Part shown: positions 44,854-52,848 of the stretch, piece by piece
How the letters are laid out: each line of letters starts with the position of its first letter
Numbering within the stretch: position 1 is the stretch's first letter
From: CAYOEV01 sp964403075
GTDB lineage: Bacteria; Bacteroidota; Bacteroidia; Cytophagales; Cyclobacteriaceae
Direction: 5' to 3'
DNA length: 64,000 nucleotides
NCBI GenBank assembly: GCA_964403075.1
Contig: CAYOEV010000013.1
Coordinates: 1-64,000, forward strand
Notes under the pieces: model-generated
Seen by the model: only the letters and a program-made list of their open reading frames with translations
The model's database searches: none
Told to the model about the DNA's origin: nothing
Program-made: the position numbers and the translations under genes

Positions 44854-45966
44854 CTAGAGAAACTTATCTACCGGGACGTGCGGTAACTGGAATGCCTCTG
44901 CCACACCCGCATAGACTATTTCCCCGTTAATCACATTTAACCCAAGTTTTAGTTCATCACTCTCTTTGCAGGCTTGTTTCCAACCCTTCCCGGCCAACTG
45001 GATGGCATAAGGCAAGGTCGCATTGGTTAATGCCAGGGTAGAGGTATATGGTACAGCCCCCGGCATGTTGGCCACACAGTAGTGTAGCACATCGTCAATG
45101 ATGAAGGTAGGATCCTCGTGCGTGGTAGGCTTGCAGGTTTCGATGCAACCGCCCTGATCTACTGCCACATCTACCAACACAGTACCAGGGTTCATTTCTT
45201 TCAACATATCCCGTGTAATCAGACTCGGTGCTTTTGCACCGTGTATCAGCACAGCACCAATGATCAGATCGTGCGTCCCAATGAGCTCTCTGATATTGTA
45301 TTCATTCGACATAAACGTGTTCACATTCGCAGGCATCACGTCGTCTAGATACCTCAGACGGGGTAGACTGATGTCCATGATCGTAACGTCGGCGCCTAAG
45401 CCAGCAGCCATTTTGGCTGCGTTAGTGCCTACTACACCTGCACCCAAGATCAACACTTTTGCCGGCCGGACTCCCGGCACACCCCCAAGTAAAATGCCAC
45501 GACCCTGCAAGGGCTTTTCCAGATATTTGGCCCCCTCCTGAATGGCCATGCGCCCAGCTACCTCAGACATTGGAATCAACAAAGGCAATGATTGATCAGC
45601 CCTTTCCACCGTTTCATAAGCCAGGCAAATAGAGCCACTATCCATCATGGCCCTCGTAAGTGTGGCCGAAGACGCAAAGTGAAAATAGGTGAAAACGAGC
45701 TGGTCTTTTTGGATCAAGCGGTATTCCGGCTCAATGGGCTCCTTGACCTTCATGATCATTTCAGCACTCGAATATACCGCTTCGATGGTCGGCAACAAAT
45801 TGGCTCCCGCTTTTTCGTAGCTCTCATCTGAAAAACCACTTCCCAGTCCAGCTCCAGACTGAACGTAAACTTCATGACCCCGGTGGATCATTTCATTGAC
45901 ACCAGCTGGCGTCAAAGACACCCGATTTTCGTTATTTTTAATCTCCTTGGGAACACCAATGACCAT
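44854..45966 (-). CDS. ald: Alanine dehydrogenase
   Basis: This NAD-dependent enzyme interconverts L-alanine and pyruvate plus ammonia. The N-terminus IGVPKEIKNNENRV is typical. The substrate region includes MKVKEPI and FTYFHFA, and the Rossmann motif is LGAGVVGTNAAKMA. VDVAVDQGGC is also present. At 370 residues it is full length. It is divergent from the E1 fusion, which consumes 2-oxoacids, with a palindrome between them that could be a shared operator. Confidence 0.96.
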   Translation of the reverse strand: MVIGVPKEIKNNENRVSLTPAGVNEMIHRGHEVYVQSGAGLGSGFSDESYEKAGANLLPTIEAVYSSAEMIMKVKEPIEPEYRLIQKDQLVFTYFHFASSATLTRAMMDSGSICLAYETVERADQSLPLLIPMSEVAGRMAIQEGAKYLEKPLQGRGILLGGVPGVRPAKVLILGAGVVGTNAAKMAAGLGADVTIMDISLPRLRYLDDVMPANVNTFMSNEYNIRELIGTHDLIIGAVLIHGAKAPSLITRDMLKEMNPGTVLVDVAVDQGGCIETCKPTTHEDPTFIIDDVLHYCVANMPGAVPYTSTLALTNATLPYAIQLAGKGWKQACKESDELKLGLNVINGEIVYAGVAEAFQLPHVPVDKFL

Positions 45967-45989
45967 TTTGTACTTGTTTAAATGATGAA

Positions 45990-45997
45990 CAAAGATA
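45990..45997 (-). promoter_or_regulatory. -7 box of ald
   Basis: TATCTTTG on the minus strand matches TAnnTTTG exactly and ends 23 nt before the ald ATG. The -33 region is weak. Confidence 0.45.
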
Positions 45998-46123
45998 ACG
46001 TGCCCGCTTCAGGTAAATTGAATGGATAAAAAATCAAAAGGTCCTGCTGTGATTTATATGATTATAGAAATTTATTTTGTTCAAAAACATATTAATCGAT
46101 ATTATTTATATTTTATTTTTTAA

Positions 46124-46155
46124 AAAACAGAATAAACAACATCTTATTCTGTTTT
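46124..46155. repeat. 12-bp palindrome between ald and E1 genes
   Basis: AAAACAGAATAA (46124-46135) and TTATTCTGTTTT (46144-46155) form a perfect 12-bp inverted repeat with an 8-bp centre. It lies about 30 bp upstream of the E1 -7 box and 127 bp upstream of the ald -7 box, in very AT-rich DNA. Being upstream of both divergent genes, it is not a terminator for either. A binding site for a dimeric regulator is the likeliest reading. Confidence 0.6.
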
Positions 46156-46184
46156 CTAGCAAAAAAAAAGCGCGAAACTTCATG

Positions 46185-46192
46185 TATATTTG
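46185..46192 (+). promoter_or_regulatory. -7 box of E1 fusion gene
   Basis: TATATTTG matches the consensus exactly, 31 nt before the ATG. The -33 region is a run of A residues, so an activator may be needed. Confidence 0.5.
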
Positions 46193-46223
46193 TAAGCCAT
46201 TGTTTTTAATTTTTCTTTAAACC

Positions 46224-48623
46224 ATGACTGTTGAAACCCAGAGGAAATCGGTAATCAATGGCTTAAACAATCAAGACATGTTGGCCGACTATCAATTGGC
46301 TGTGGAAAGCCGTGAGGATAGTTTAATAGGTCGCAAGGAAGTGTTCATGGGAAAAGCCAAATTTGGCATTTTCGGTGATGGTAAAGAAGTGCCTCAACTG
46401 GCAATGGCCCGGGTATTTGAAAACGGAGATTTTCGTTCTGGGTATTACCGAGATCAGACCTTCATGATGGCCATCGGACAACTCAATTCCCAAGAGTTTT
46501 TCGCGCAACTATATGCTCACGCAGATGTCGCTGCCGATCCCGCTTCTGCGGGCAGGATGATGAACGGTCATTTTGCCACCCGTTGGCTGGATAAATCCGG
46601 CGAATGGCAATCTCAGACAGACAGCCGCAACTCTAGTGCAGACATTTCTCCTACCGCCGGACAGATGCCACGCCTGTTGGGATTGGCCTATGCGTCCAAG
46701 TATTTTCGCAACAATGATGATTTAAAAAATTGGACGGATTTTTCCAAAGCGGGCAATGAAGTGGCCTTTGGTACCATAGGCAATGCCTCAACCTCTGAAG
46801 GTCATTTCTTTGAAACCATGAATGCGGCAGCTGTGCTTCAAGTGCCCCTGGTGATGTCTGTATGGGATGATGAATATGGTATATCAGTGCCGCAAGCATT
46901 TCATACGGTGAAAAAGAGCATTTCTAAAGCCTTGGCCGGGATGCAACGTGCAAAAGGGCACCCAGGTCTGGAGATTTTTGAAGTAAAGGCGTGGGACTAC
47001 CCAAAGTTGATAGATACTTATAGAAAAGCGACGAAACTCGCAAGGGAGGAACATGTGCCTACGCTGATTCATGTGACGGAAGTGACTCAACCACAGGGAC
47101 ATAGCACCTCCGGCTCCCACGAACGTTACAAACCAAAAGAACGACTGGAATGGGAAATGGCTCATGACTGCATCACCAAAATGCGGGAGTGGATCATTTC
47201 TGAAGGAATCGCAAGTCCTGAGGAAATGGACGCCATAGAACAAGTGGCCAAGACAAAAGCCAAGGATAGTAAAGCGGCAGCATGGAAAGCATTTATAGGG
47301 GAGAGTAAGGCCGAGGCTCAGAAAGTAATTGATTTACTAAGTCCGGTGACACATGAAACCGTTCAGGCCGCCGTAAAACAACTGAAGAGTGAGCCCAATC
47401 CAATCAAAGCCAATGTGATGGTGGCTGCCCGCGAAAGCTTGTATGCACTAAACGATGGGAGCAACGAGGGCGTTCGGCAAAAACTCTTGAACTGGTTGGC
47501 GGAGTCAAAAGTGAAATTTGCGGACCAGTACAATTCGCACTTATACAGTGAATCCAAAAAAAGTGCTTTGAACGTAGCGGCTGTTGCGCCTAAATACACG
47601 GCTAAATCCGTAACAGTAGATGGTCGTGAGGTATTACAGGCTTGTTTTGATCATTTACTCACCACTCGCCCGGAAATTTTCGCATTCGGAGAAGACGTAG
47701 GTAAAATTGGTGGCGTGAATCAAGGCTTTGCGGGTCTTCAGGAAAAACATGGAGACTTACGCGTATTGGACACCGGAATTCGGGAAAATACCATCATCGG
47801 GCAGGGCATTGGCTGTGCCATGCGCGGTTTAAGGCCCATTGCTGAAATACAATACCTGGATTACCTGCTCTATGGACTTCAGACATTATCCGATGACCTG
47901 GCTACCCTTCAGTACCGAACCAAAGGGGGACAAAAAGCCCCACTTATCATCCGGACGAGAGGCCATCGGCTAGAAGGGGTTTGGCACTCAGGATCCCCGA
48001 TGGGCATGATCATTCACGCACTGAGGGGTATCTATGTATTAACGCCACGAAACATGACCCAGGCAGCAGGGATGTACAACACAATGATGGACTCGGATGA
48101 TCCCGCTCTGCTCATTGAGAGTCTGAATGGTTATCGCCTTAAGGAACAAATTCCAGACAACCTCGCAGAATTTAGAGTTCCTCTGGGTATGCCTGAAGTT
48201 TTAAAGGAAGGTGAGGATATCACAGCGGTTACCTATGGGTCTACCACACGCATCGTAATGCAGGCTGCTGAGCTACTTGAAAAGTATGACATCAGCATGG
48301 AAGTCATCGATGTTCAAACACTATTACCCTTTGACAGGAAAGGACAAATTGTATCATCTCTTGAAAAAACGAACCGCCTCATGGTCATTGACGAAGATGT
48401 GAGCGGTGGTGCCTCTGCTTTTATTATGCAACAAATTCTGGAGAGAGACAATGGATACCGATGGTTGGATTCCAAGCCGGTGACTGTCACCTCCAAAGAT
48501 CATCGCCCGGCTTACGGAACAGACGGTGATTATTTTTCAAAATCCAATCGCGAGGATATTTTTGAAGCCGCCTACAATCTCATGCACGAATTCAGTCCGG
48601 AGAAATATCCTTCACTTGATTAG
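46224..48623 (+). CDS. 2-Oxoacid dehydrogenase E1, fused alpha and beta subunits
   Basis: Thiamine-diphosphate E1 decarboxylates pyruvate or branched 2-oxoacids and passes the acyl group to E2 lipoyl. Residues 1 to about 370 are the alpha part, with the TPP segment GTIGNASTSEGHFFE (GDG replaced by GNA). Residues about 460-799 are the beta part, beginning REVLQACFDHLLTTRPE with FGEDVGKIGGVNQGFAGL. Total length is 799. Fused E1 is known in Bacteroidota; the substrate (branched-chain or pyruvate) cannot be decided here. No E2 or E3 is adjacent. Confidence 0.9.
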   Translation: MTVETQRKSVINGLNNQDMLADYQLAVESREDSLIGRKEVFMGKAKFGIFGDGKEVPQLAMARVFENGDFRSGYYRDQTFMMAIGQLNSQEFFAQLYAHADVAADPASAGRMMNGHFATRWLDKSGEWQSQTDSRNSSADISPTAGQMPRLLGLAYASKYFRNNDDLKNWTDFSKAGNEVAFGTIGNASTSEGHFFETMNAAAVLQVPLVMSVWDDEYGISVPQAFHTVKKSISKALAGMQRAKGHPGLEIFEVKAWDYPKLIDTYRKATKLAREEHVPTLIHVTEVTQPQGHSTSGSHERYKPKERLEWEMAHDCITKMREWIISEGIASPEEMDAIEQVAKTKAKDSKAAAWKAFIGESKAEAQKVIDLLSPVTHETVQAAVKQLKSEPNPIKANVMVAARESLYALNDGSNEGVRQKLLNWLAESKVKFADQYNSHLYSESKKSALNVAAVAPKYTAKSVTVDGREVLQACFDHLLTTRPEIFAFGEDVGKIGGVNQGFAGLQEKHGDLRVLDTGIRENTIIGQGIGCAMRGLRPIAEIQYLDYLLYGLQTLSDDLATLQYRTKGGQKAPLIIRTRGHRLEGVWHSGSPMGMIIHALRGIYVLTPRNMTQAAGMYNTMMDSDDPALLIESLNGYRLKEQIPDNLAEFRVPLGMPEVLKEGEDITAVTYGSTTRIVMQAAELLEKYDISMEVIDVQTLLPFDRKGQIVSSLEKTNRLMVIDEDVSGGASAFIMQQILERDNGYRWLDSKPVTVTSKDHRPAYGTDGDYFSKSNREDIFEAAYNLMHEFSPEKYPSLD

Positions 48624-49552
48624 CGGGTGATATCACTGAGAACAAAACCAGGAGTACGCGCAATGTTGCTGCGGTTCAGGTTACGGTCGTAGATAAAAAA
48701 TTCAATCTGAATGGTGTCGTTCCTGAATGAAAATGGAAAAGCCACGGATTGCATGGCGTAAGTAATTCGTCCCTCCAGGGGTTTCCCAAAACCAGATCGT
48801 TTAAATACCGGAAATCGTCCGTTGAAATTATCCGAACAATCCCCGGGAATAAAATCAATCAATCGAAATTCTCCATTGACCTTGCGGTAAAAGTCTAGGT
48901 AAATATTGTTATGCGTTTCATTTCTGAGCACAAACGCAGTATCCTTTCTAACCCTGAGATTTTGATTGTAGAAAACAACACCATCCACATTGAAAGAATC
49001 TTCCTCTATAAAATGCACATCGATGATCTCAAAATCCTCACAGTCAAAGGTTGTTGGAATATCCGAAGCATCGCCTGGAAAAGCTGAAGGTGGACCAAGT
49101 GAAGCAGGCCCAAGGTAGCTGGTGAACAACTCCCGGGACAGACTTGCCTGGCCACTGTTGGGGTCGTACTTCAGGAGATCGACAAAATAAGTAATGGGTG
49201 AAGCTGGCCGACTGGTCAATGGCAAATCCAGGTCTGTATCCCCCAAAGCAACGGGATCATCAATAACAAAATCTACATTTGGATCGTTGTCCAACAAAAT
49301 ACTAAAAGGATGGTAAGGGGGTCTGGAATCGTTGTCATCCTCTTCTTCATTTGCCAAACCTATGTCACCATCACCATCTCTGATTTCAAAAGTCAGATAA
49401 AGGGAATCTGCTTCAGAAAATTCTTTAAATTCAATATTTAGGTATTCAATCCGGGGTTCCTCGGGGAATTCCGGAGCTTCGAAGCATCCCGTGACAATTC
49501 CGAACACACCCACAATGAACAATATTTGAATAAGTTGCTGTTTCATATCCAT
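48620..49552 (-). CDS. Hypothetical lipoprotein
   Basis: I do not recognise a family beyond a general Bacteroidota lipoprotein. The lipobox IVTGC (Cys23) follows a hydrophobic stretch. The mature protein is 288 residues, acidic, with an IRDGDGDIGLANEEEDDND segment rich in Asp, which may bind calcium. It is probably outer-membrane anchored. It overlaps the E1 stop by 4 bp in convergent orientation and is divergent from the LuxE gene, 22 bp apart. ATG 49552 is used; a second ATG lies two codons in. Confidence 0.75.
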   Translation of the reverse strand: MDMKQQLIQILFIVGVFGIVTGCFEAPEFPEEPRIEYLNIEFKEFSEADSLYLTFEIRDGDGDIGLANEEEDDNDSRPPYHPFSILLDNDPNVDFVIDDPVALGDTDLDLPLTSRPASPITYFVDLLKYDPNSGQASLSRELFTSYLGPASLGPPSAFPGDASDIPTTFDCEDFEIIDVHFIEEDSFNVDGVVFYNQNLRVRKDTAFVLRNETHNNIYLDFYRKVNGEFRLIDFIPGDCSDNFNGRFPVFKRSGFGKPLEGRITYAMQSVAFPFSFRNDTIQIEFFIYDRNLNRSNIARTPGFVLSDITR

Positions 49553-49574
49553 AGCATCAATAACCTGAAGACAT

Positions 49575-50534
49575 ATGCCTTTTGAAGACGAATTTAAGCA
49601 AAGCTTGCCATCCGTAAATGAAGCTTCCTTTATGGATCATGCCTTGGCCGCATTTCGTTTTCAAGCTACGCACAATGATGTGTATCGCCGGTATTTACAA
49701 CATCTTCAAGTATCTTGTGTTAACGTAAAAAAGATTGAGGATATTCCATTTTTGCCAATTACGTTTTACAAAAGACATTGCATACAAAGCGGAAACTGGC
49801 AGGCTGAACTGATTTTTAAAAGCTCAGGTACCTCCGGTCAAACACGCAGCGTAAATAGGTTAAGAGATGCCGGCCTCTACAGGCAACTGGCCATTAAGAC
49901 ATTTGAATCACACTTTGGTTCCTTAACAGCGTACAGCTTGTATGCTCTTTTACCCTCCTACTTGGAACAAGGACATTCCTCTCTTGTGTACATGGTAGAC
50001 GCTTTCTTGGCCCGGACAACAAAAGGCGGATTCTATCTTAAAGCAGGCCGCCATTGGCTGCAAGAGCTTGACCAACAAAAACAACCACTGCTTTTTGGTG
50101 TCAGCTATGCATTGCTCGATCTGGTTGAGGACATTTCAAAACCTTTTGAAAATCTAACCGTCATAGATACCGGGGGAATGAAGGGTCGGAAAAAAGAGTT
50201 GACCCGTCAGGCACTTCATGAGCAACTGAGTAAATTAACAAGAAAGCCCATCTATTCAGAATACGGAATGACAGAACTCATGACCCAGGCCTATGGAGCA
50301 GAGGGGAAACTAAGGTACCCACCTTGGGCAAGGGCATATATCCGGGAAGTGAATGATCCGCTTTCCTTACATCCTGAGGGGGTAGGTGTATTGAATGTGG
50401 TAGACCTAGCCAACATCGATACGTGCTGTTTCGTAGCCACCGATGACCTGGCCCGTGTGTCTGGAACATGTTTTGAAATACTCGGCCGAACAGATCACTC
50501 AGACATACGAGGTTGTAACCTCATGGCAATATGA
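49575..50534 (+). CDS. LuxE-type acyl-protein synthetase
   Basis: The 319-residue adenylate-forming protein is in the LuxE family. It has an SSGTSGQTRSV phosphate loop, an EYGMTELMTQAYG motif and DDLARVSGTCFEILGR in the C-terminal part. LuxE activates a fatty acid and hands it to the reductase LuxC. A LuxC-type reductase is at 26.8 kb but no luxAB is seen, so the role is not luminescence. It starts 22 bp from a divergent lipoprotein gene. Confidence 0.87.
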   Translation: MPFEDEFKQSLPSVNEASFMDHALAAFRFQATHNDVYRRYLQHLQVSCVNVKKIEDIPFLPITFYKRHCIQSGNWQAELIFKSSGTSGQTRSVNRLRDAGLYRQLAIKTFESHFGSLTAYSLYALLPSYLEQGHSSLVYMVDAFLARTTKGGFYLKAGRHWLQELDQQKQPLLFGVSYALLDLVEDISKPFENLTVIDTGGMKGRKKELTRQALHEQLSKLTRKPIYSEYGMTELMTQAYGAEGKLRYPPWARAYIREVNDPLSLHPEGVGVLNVVDLANIDTCCFVATDDLARVSGTCFEILGRTDHSDIRGCNLMAI

Positions 50535-50599
50535 ACGATGTTTTTCTTCGCATCGCAGGAATACACGAGTAAAATGAAATAAATAACGAAAACATTTGT

Positions 50600-50630
50600 T
50601 GTATAGTAGATGATCTGGTTCTACTTTTGG
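50600..50630 (+). promoter_or_regulatory. Promoter of the small lipoprotein gene
   Basis: TTG (50600-50602), a 20-bp spacer and TACTTTTG (50623-50630) match the consensus exactly. The predicted leader to the ATG at 50670 is about 36 nt. Confidence 0.6.
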
Positions 50631-50669
50631 CAGAGTATGTATCAATCAATAATACAGACTATTGGAGCT

Positions 50670-50798
50670 ATGAAAAAGACCCTTGCCATATTTGCCCTAT
50701 TGATGTTCGTTTTAGGTGCTTGTACACAGAGAACTTGTCCTACTTATGCAGATGTGGACCAACAAGAGGTACCCTCTGAGAATAACGCAGACGTCTAA
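50670..50798 (+). CDS. Small lipoprotein (42 aa)
   Basis: The ATG at 50670 gives a 42-residue prolipoprotein: a signal (MKKTLAIFALLMFVLGAC) with lipobox LGAC, and a mature peptide of about 25 residues that is acidic and ends in EENNADV-like sequence. A consensus promoter lies upstream. The frame extends upstream to 50610, but those codons lack signal-peptide character. Function is unknown; such mini-lipoproteins are common in Bacteroidota. Its stop overlaps the convergent response regulator stop by 4 bp. Confidence 0.7.
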   Translation: MKKTLAIFALLMFVLGACTQRTCPTYADVDQQEVPSENNADV

Positions 50799-51952
50799 TT
50801 CTCCACGTATTTTCTTACGTCTGATTCCTTGATGGACCTGTCGGACATTATGATCAGTCGTTCAACGACATTTCTTAGTTCTCTAATATTGCCACTCCAA
50901 TCGTACTTCTTAAGCTGTTCAATGGCCTTGTCCTCAATTTTCATTACTGACGCTCCATATTCCTGAGCGATTACCTGCAGAAAATGCTCAACCAATAAAG
51001 GAATATCTTCCGCACGATCTCTGAGCGCAGGCACTTTAATTACCACCACACTGAGCCGATGGTAGAGGTCTTCGCGAAAATTGCCTTCCAATATTTCTTG
51101 TTTAAGGTCTTTGTTCGTAGCCGCTACTACCCGAACGTCCACTTGGATAGACTTGTCTCCTCCTACCCTTGAAATTTGCTGTTCCTGGAGTGCTCGCAAG
51201 ACTTTAGCCTGCGCAGAGGCGCTCATATCGCCTACTTCATCCAAAAAAAGCGTGCCTCCGGTGGCCAGTTCAAATTTGCCAATACGCTGTTTATGTGCAG
51301 ATGTAAATGAGCCCTTTTCATGGCCGAATAATTCACTTTCTATCAACTCAGAAGGAATCGCAGCACAGTTTACCTCAACCAATTTACCGGAAGATCTTTG
51401 ACTTTTTTCATGCAACCAACGGGCTACCAACTCCTTTCCGGTACCATTCTCACCAGTAATAAGCACCCGGGCATCCGTAGGTGCAACCTTTTCGATGGTT
51501 TGTTTGATCTCCTCAATGGCCTTGGACTCTCCAATGATTTCATGGCCACGCTTGACCTTTTTTCTCAACACCTTAGTTTCCTCTATCAATTCTGAATGGT
51601 CGATGGCATTTCTAACAGTAATGAGCAATCGGTTGAGATCGGGGGGCTTCTGAATAAAATCGTACGCGCCAGATTTCGTGGCCTCCACCGCAGTTTCTAT
51701 GGTGCCATGCGCAGAAATCATGATGAATGTGGCATTGATACCCTCTGACCTTGCTTTTTGAAGCAGCTCCAAACCATCCATCTTGGGCATTTTAATGTCG
51801 CACAAGACTGCATCGAAATTTCCTTTTTCCAACTCACTCCAGCCTTCTTTACCGTCCGCTGCCTGGACCACATTGAATTTTTCGTATTCGAGAATTTCCG
51901 TGAGCGTATCGCGAATACTCTTTTCGTCATCTACAATTAAAATCTTTGGCAT
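50795..51952 (-). CDS. NtrC-type response regulator lacking a DNA-binding domain
   Basis: The 385-residue protein has a receiver domain (phospho-Asp52, CDIKMPKMDG) and an AAA+ sigma-54 interaction domain. Walker A is GENGTGKE (167-174) and Walker B is TLFLDEVGD. The loop that should read GAFTGA reads GSFTSA (214-219), and the chain ends at KYVEN with no Fis-type HTH. Such short NtrC relatives occur in Bacteroidota; loss of both motifs makes classical DNA-bound sigma-54 activation doubtful. I chose ATG 51952; an open extension to 52027 runs into rnpB. Confidence 0.88.
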   Translation of the reverse strand: MPKILIVDDEKSIRDTLTEILEYEKFNVVQAADGKEGWSELEKGNFDAVLCDIKMPKMDGLELLQKARSEGINATFIMISAHGTIETAVEATKSGAYDFIQKPPDLNRLLITVRNAIDHSELIEETKVLRKKVKRGHEIIGESKAIEEIKQTIEKVAPTDARVLITGENGTGKELVARWLHEKSQRSSGKLVEVNCAAIPSELIESELFGHEKGSFTSAHKQRIGKFELATGGTLFLDEVGDMSASAQAKVLRALQEQQISRVGGDKSIQVDVRVVAATNKDLKQEILEGNFREDLYHRLSVVVIKVPALRDRAEDIPLLVEHFLQVIAQEYGASVMKIEDKAIEQLKKYDWSGNIRELRNVVERLIIMSDRSIKESDVRKYVEN

Positions 51953-51975
51953 AAATTTTTTAAAGAAAATAAAAA

Positions 51976-52364
51976 AGCAGGCCTGTAAGCCGGGTTCTGT
52001 ATACCACCAAGGTGATATGCCCATCATTTATCTGGTTCTGGCGTCACCACCAGAATCTAGCGACCTACCCAATTCCACTCAGACGAGCCGCCTTCAAACG
52101 CAGAACCTATTTGGTCTTTCAATCCGTAAGGTTTACCGTGCCTTCTGCATCACTACACAAGCGGTGGGCTCTTACCCCACCTTTTCACCTTTACCCTCTG
52201 AAGCTGTTTTTAAGGAGGCGAACCTCCATATGGTCTCAAAAGGCAGTCTATTTTCTGTGGCACTTTCTCCCTCCGTTTCCGGAAGACTTCCTGTTAGGAA
52301 GTACGGCGCTCTCTATTGCCCGGACTTTCCTCTCCTCAACAGGAGCGATGAGCCGGCCTGCTTT
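51976..52364 (-). ncRNA. rnpB: RNase P RNA, bacterial type A
   Basis: On the minus strand the sequence begins AGCAGGCCGGCTCATCG and contains GAGGAAAGTCCGGGC, the universal rnpB hallmark. It ends with ACAGAACCCGGCTTA and GGCCTGCT. The first and last 8 bases pair as helix P1 and are followed by a run of T, so P1 doubles as the terminator hairpin. The length is about 389 nt, normal. A -7 box 3 nt upstream fits the 5' end. Confidence 0.95.
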
Positions 52365-52366
52365 AG

Positions 52367-52374
52367 CAAAATTA
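52367..52374 (-). promoter_or_regulatory. -7 box of rnpB
   Basis: TAATTTTG on the minus strand matches TAnnTTTG exactly, and its position predicts transcription from about 52363, the RNA 5' end. It overlaps the region just after the upstream gene stop. Confidence 0.55.
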
Positions 52375-52379
52375 GTGAA

Positions 52380-52778
52380 TCAATAGATATCCCTTCCGGT
52401 AATTTTCATTTCCCATCGATCGGCCAAATTACCCACCTCCTGAATCATTTCTTTTACCTGGTCTTCCGTAACACTGTCTAAAAATGACGCTGCCTCTACC
52501 TTCAGGAAACCGTCTTCAATCACAAACTTGGCGTGTACAAAGCCCGCGGAAGCCTCCAGTACAGCATGTAAATTCATGTCCTCATCACCCGGACAAACTT
52601 TAGATTTAATCTGTACTACTTCCTTTTGATATTGGGGATGCGCAAATACACGTCCCTGAACCGCCTGAAAGCGTTCGTCTGGTAAAGGAATGACGATTAT
52701 GGACTGGGCATCATCGTAATCATTGAACTCGCCACCGATTTCTTCTGCGTAGCGCTGGATAAAATTTTTGAAATTCAT
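52380..52778 (-). CDS. Conserved hypothetical protein, YbjN-like
   Basis: The 132-residue cytosolic protein has a mixed alpha/beta pattern suggestive of the YbjN/type III chaperone-like fold (a HAVLEASAGFVHAKFVIEDGFLKVEA segment followed by helix). No catalytic motif is evident and I cannot name it firmly. It lies 16 nt upstream of rnpB on the same strand, and 70 bp downstream of tamB. Confidence 0.65.
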   Translation of the reverse strand: MNFKNFIQRYAEEIGGEFNDYDDAQSIIVIPLPDERFQAVQGRVFAHPQYQKEVVQIKSKVCPGDEDMNLHAVLEASAGFVHAKFVIEDGFLKVEAASFLDSVTEDQVKEMIQEVGNLADRWEMKITGRDIY

Positions 52779-52848
52779 TTTTGGGTTGGTAAATGTCTAC
52801 AGCTGAAACTAAGCATGAATTTACAAAAAACCAGCTACTTGGAAAGGA

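Noticed and set aside
45967..46123. AT-rich DNA near ald as a replication origin
   Set aside because: No clustered DnaA boxes (TTATCCACA) or dnaA/dnaN/gidA neighbours; AT-richness fits a divergent promoter region.
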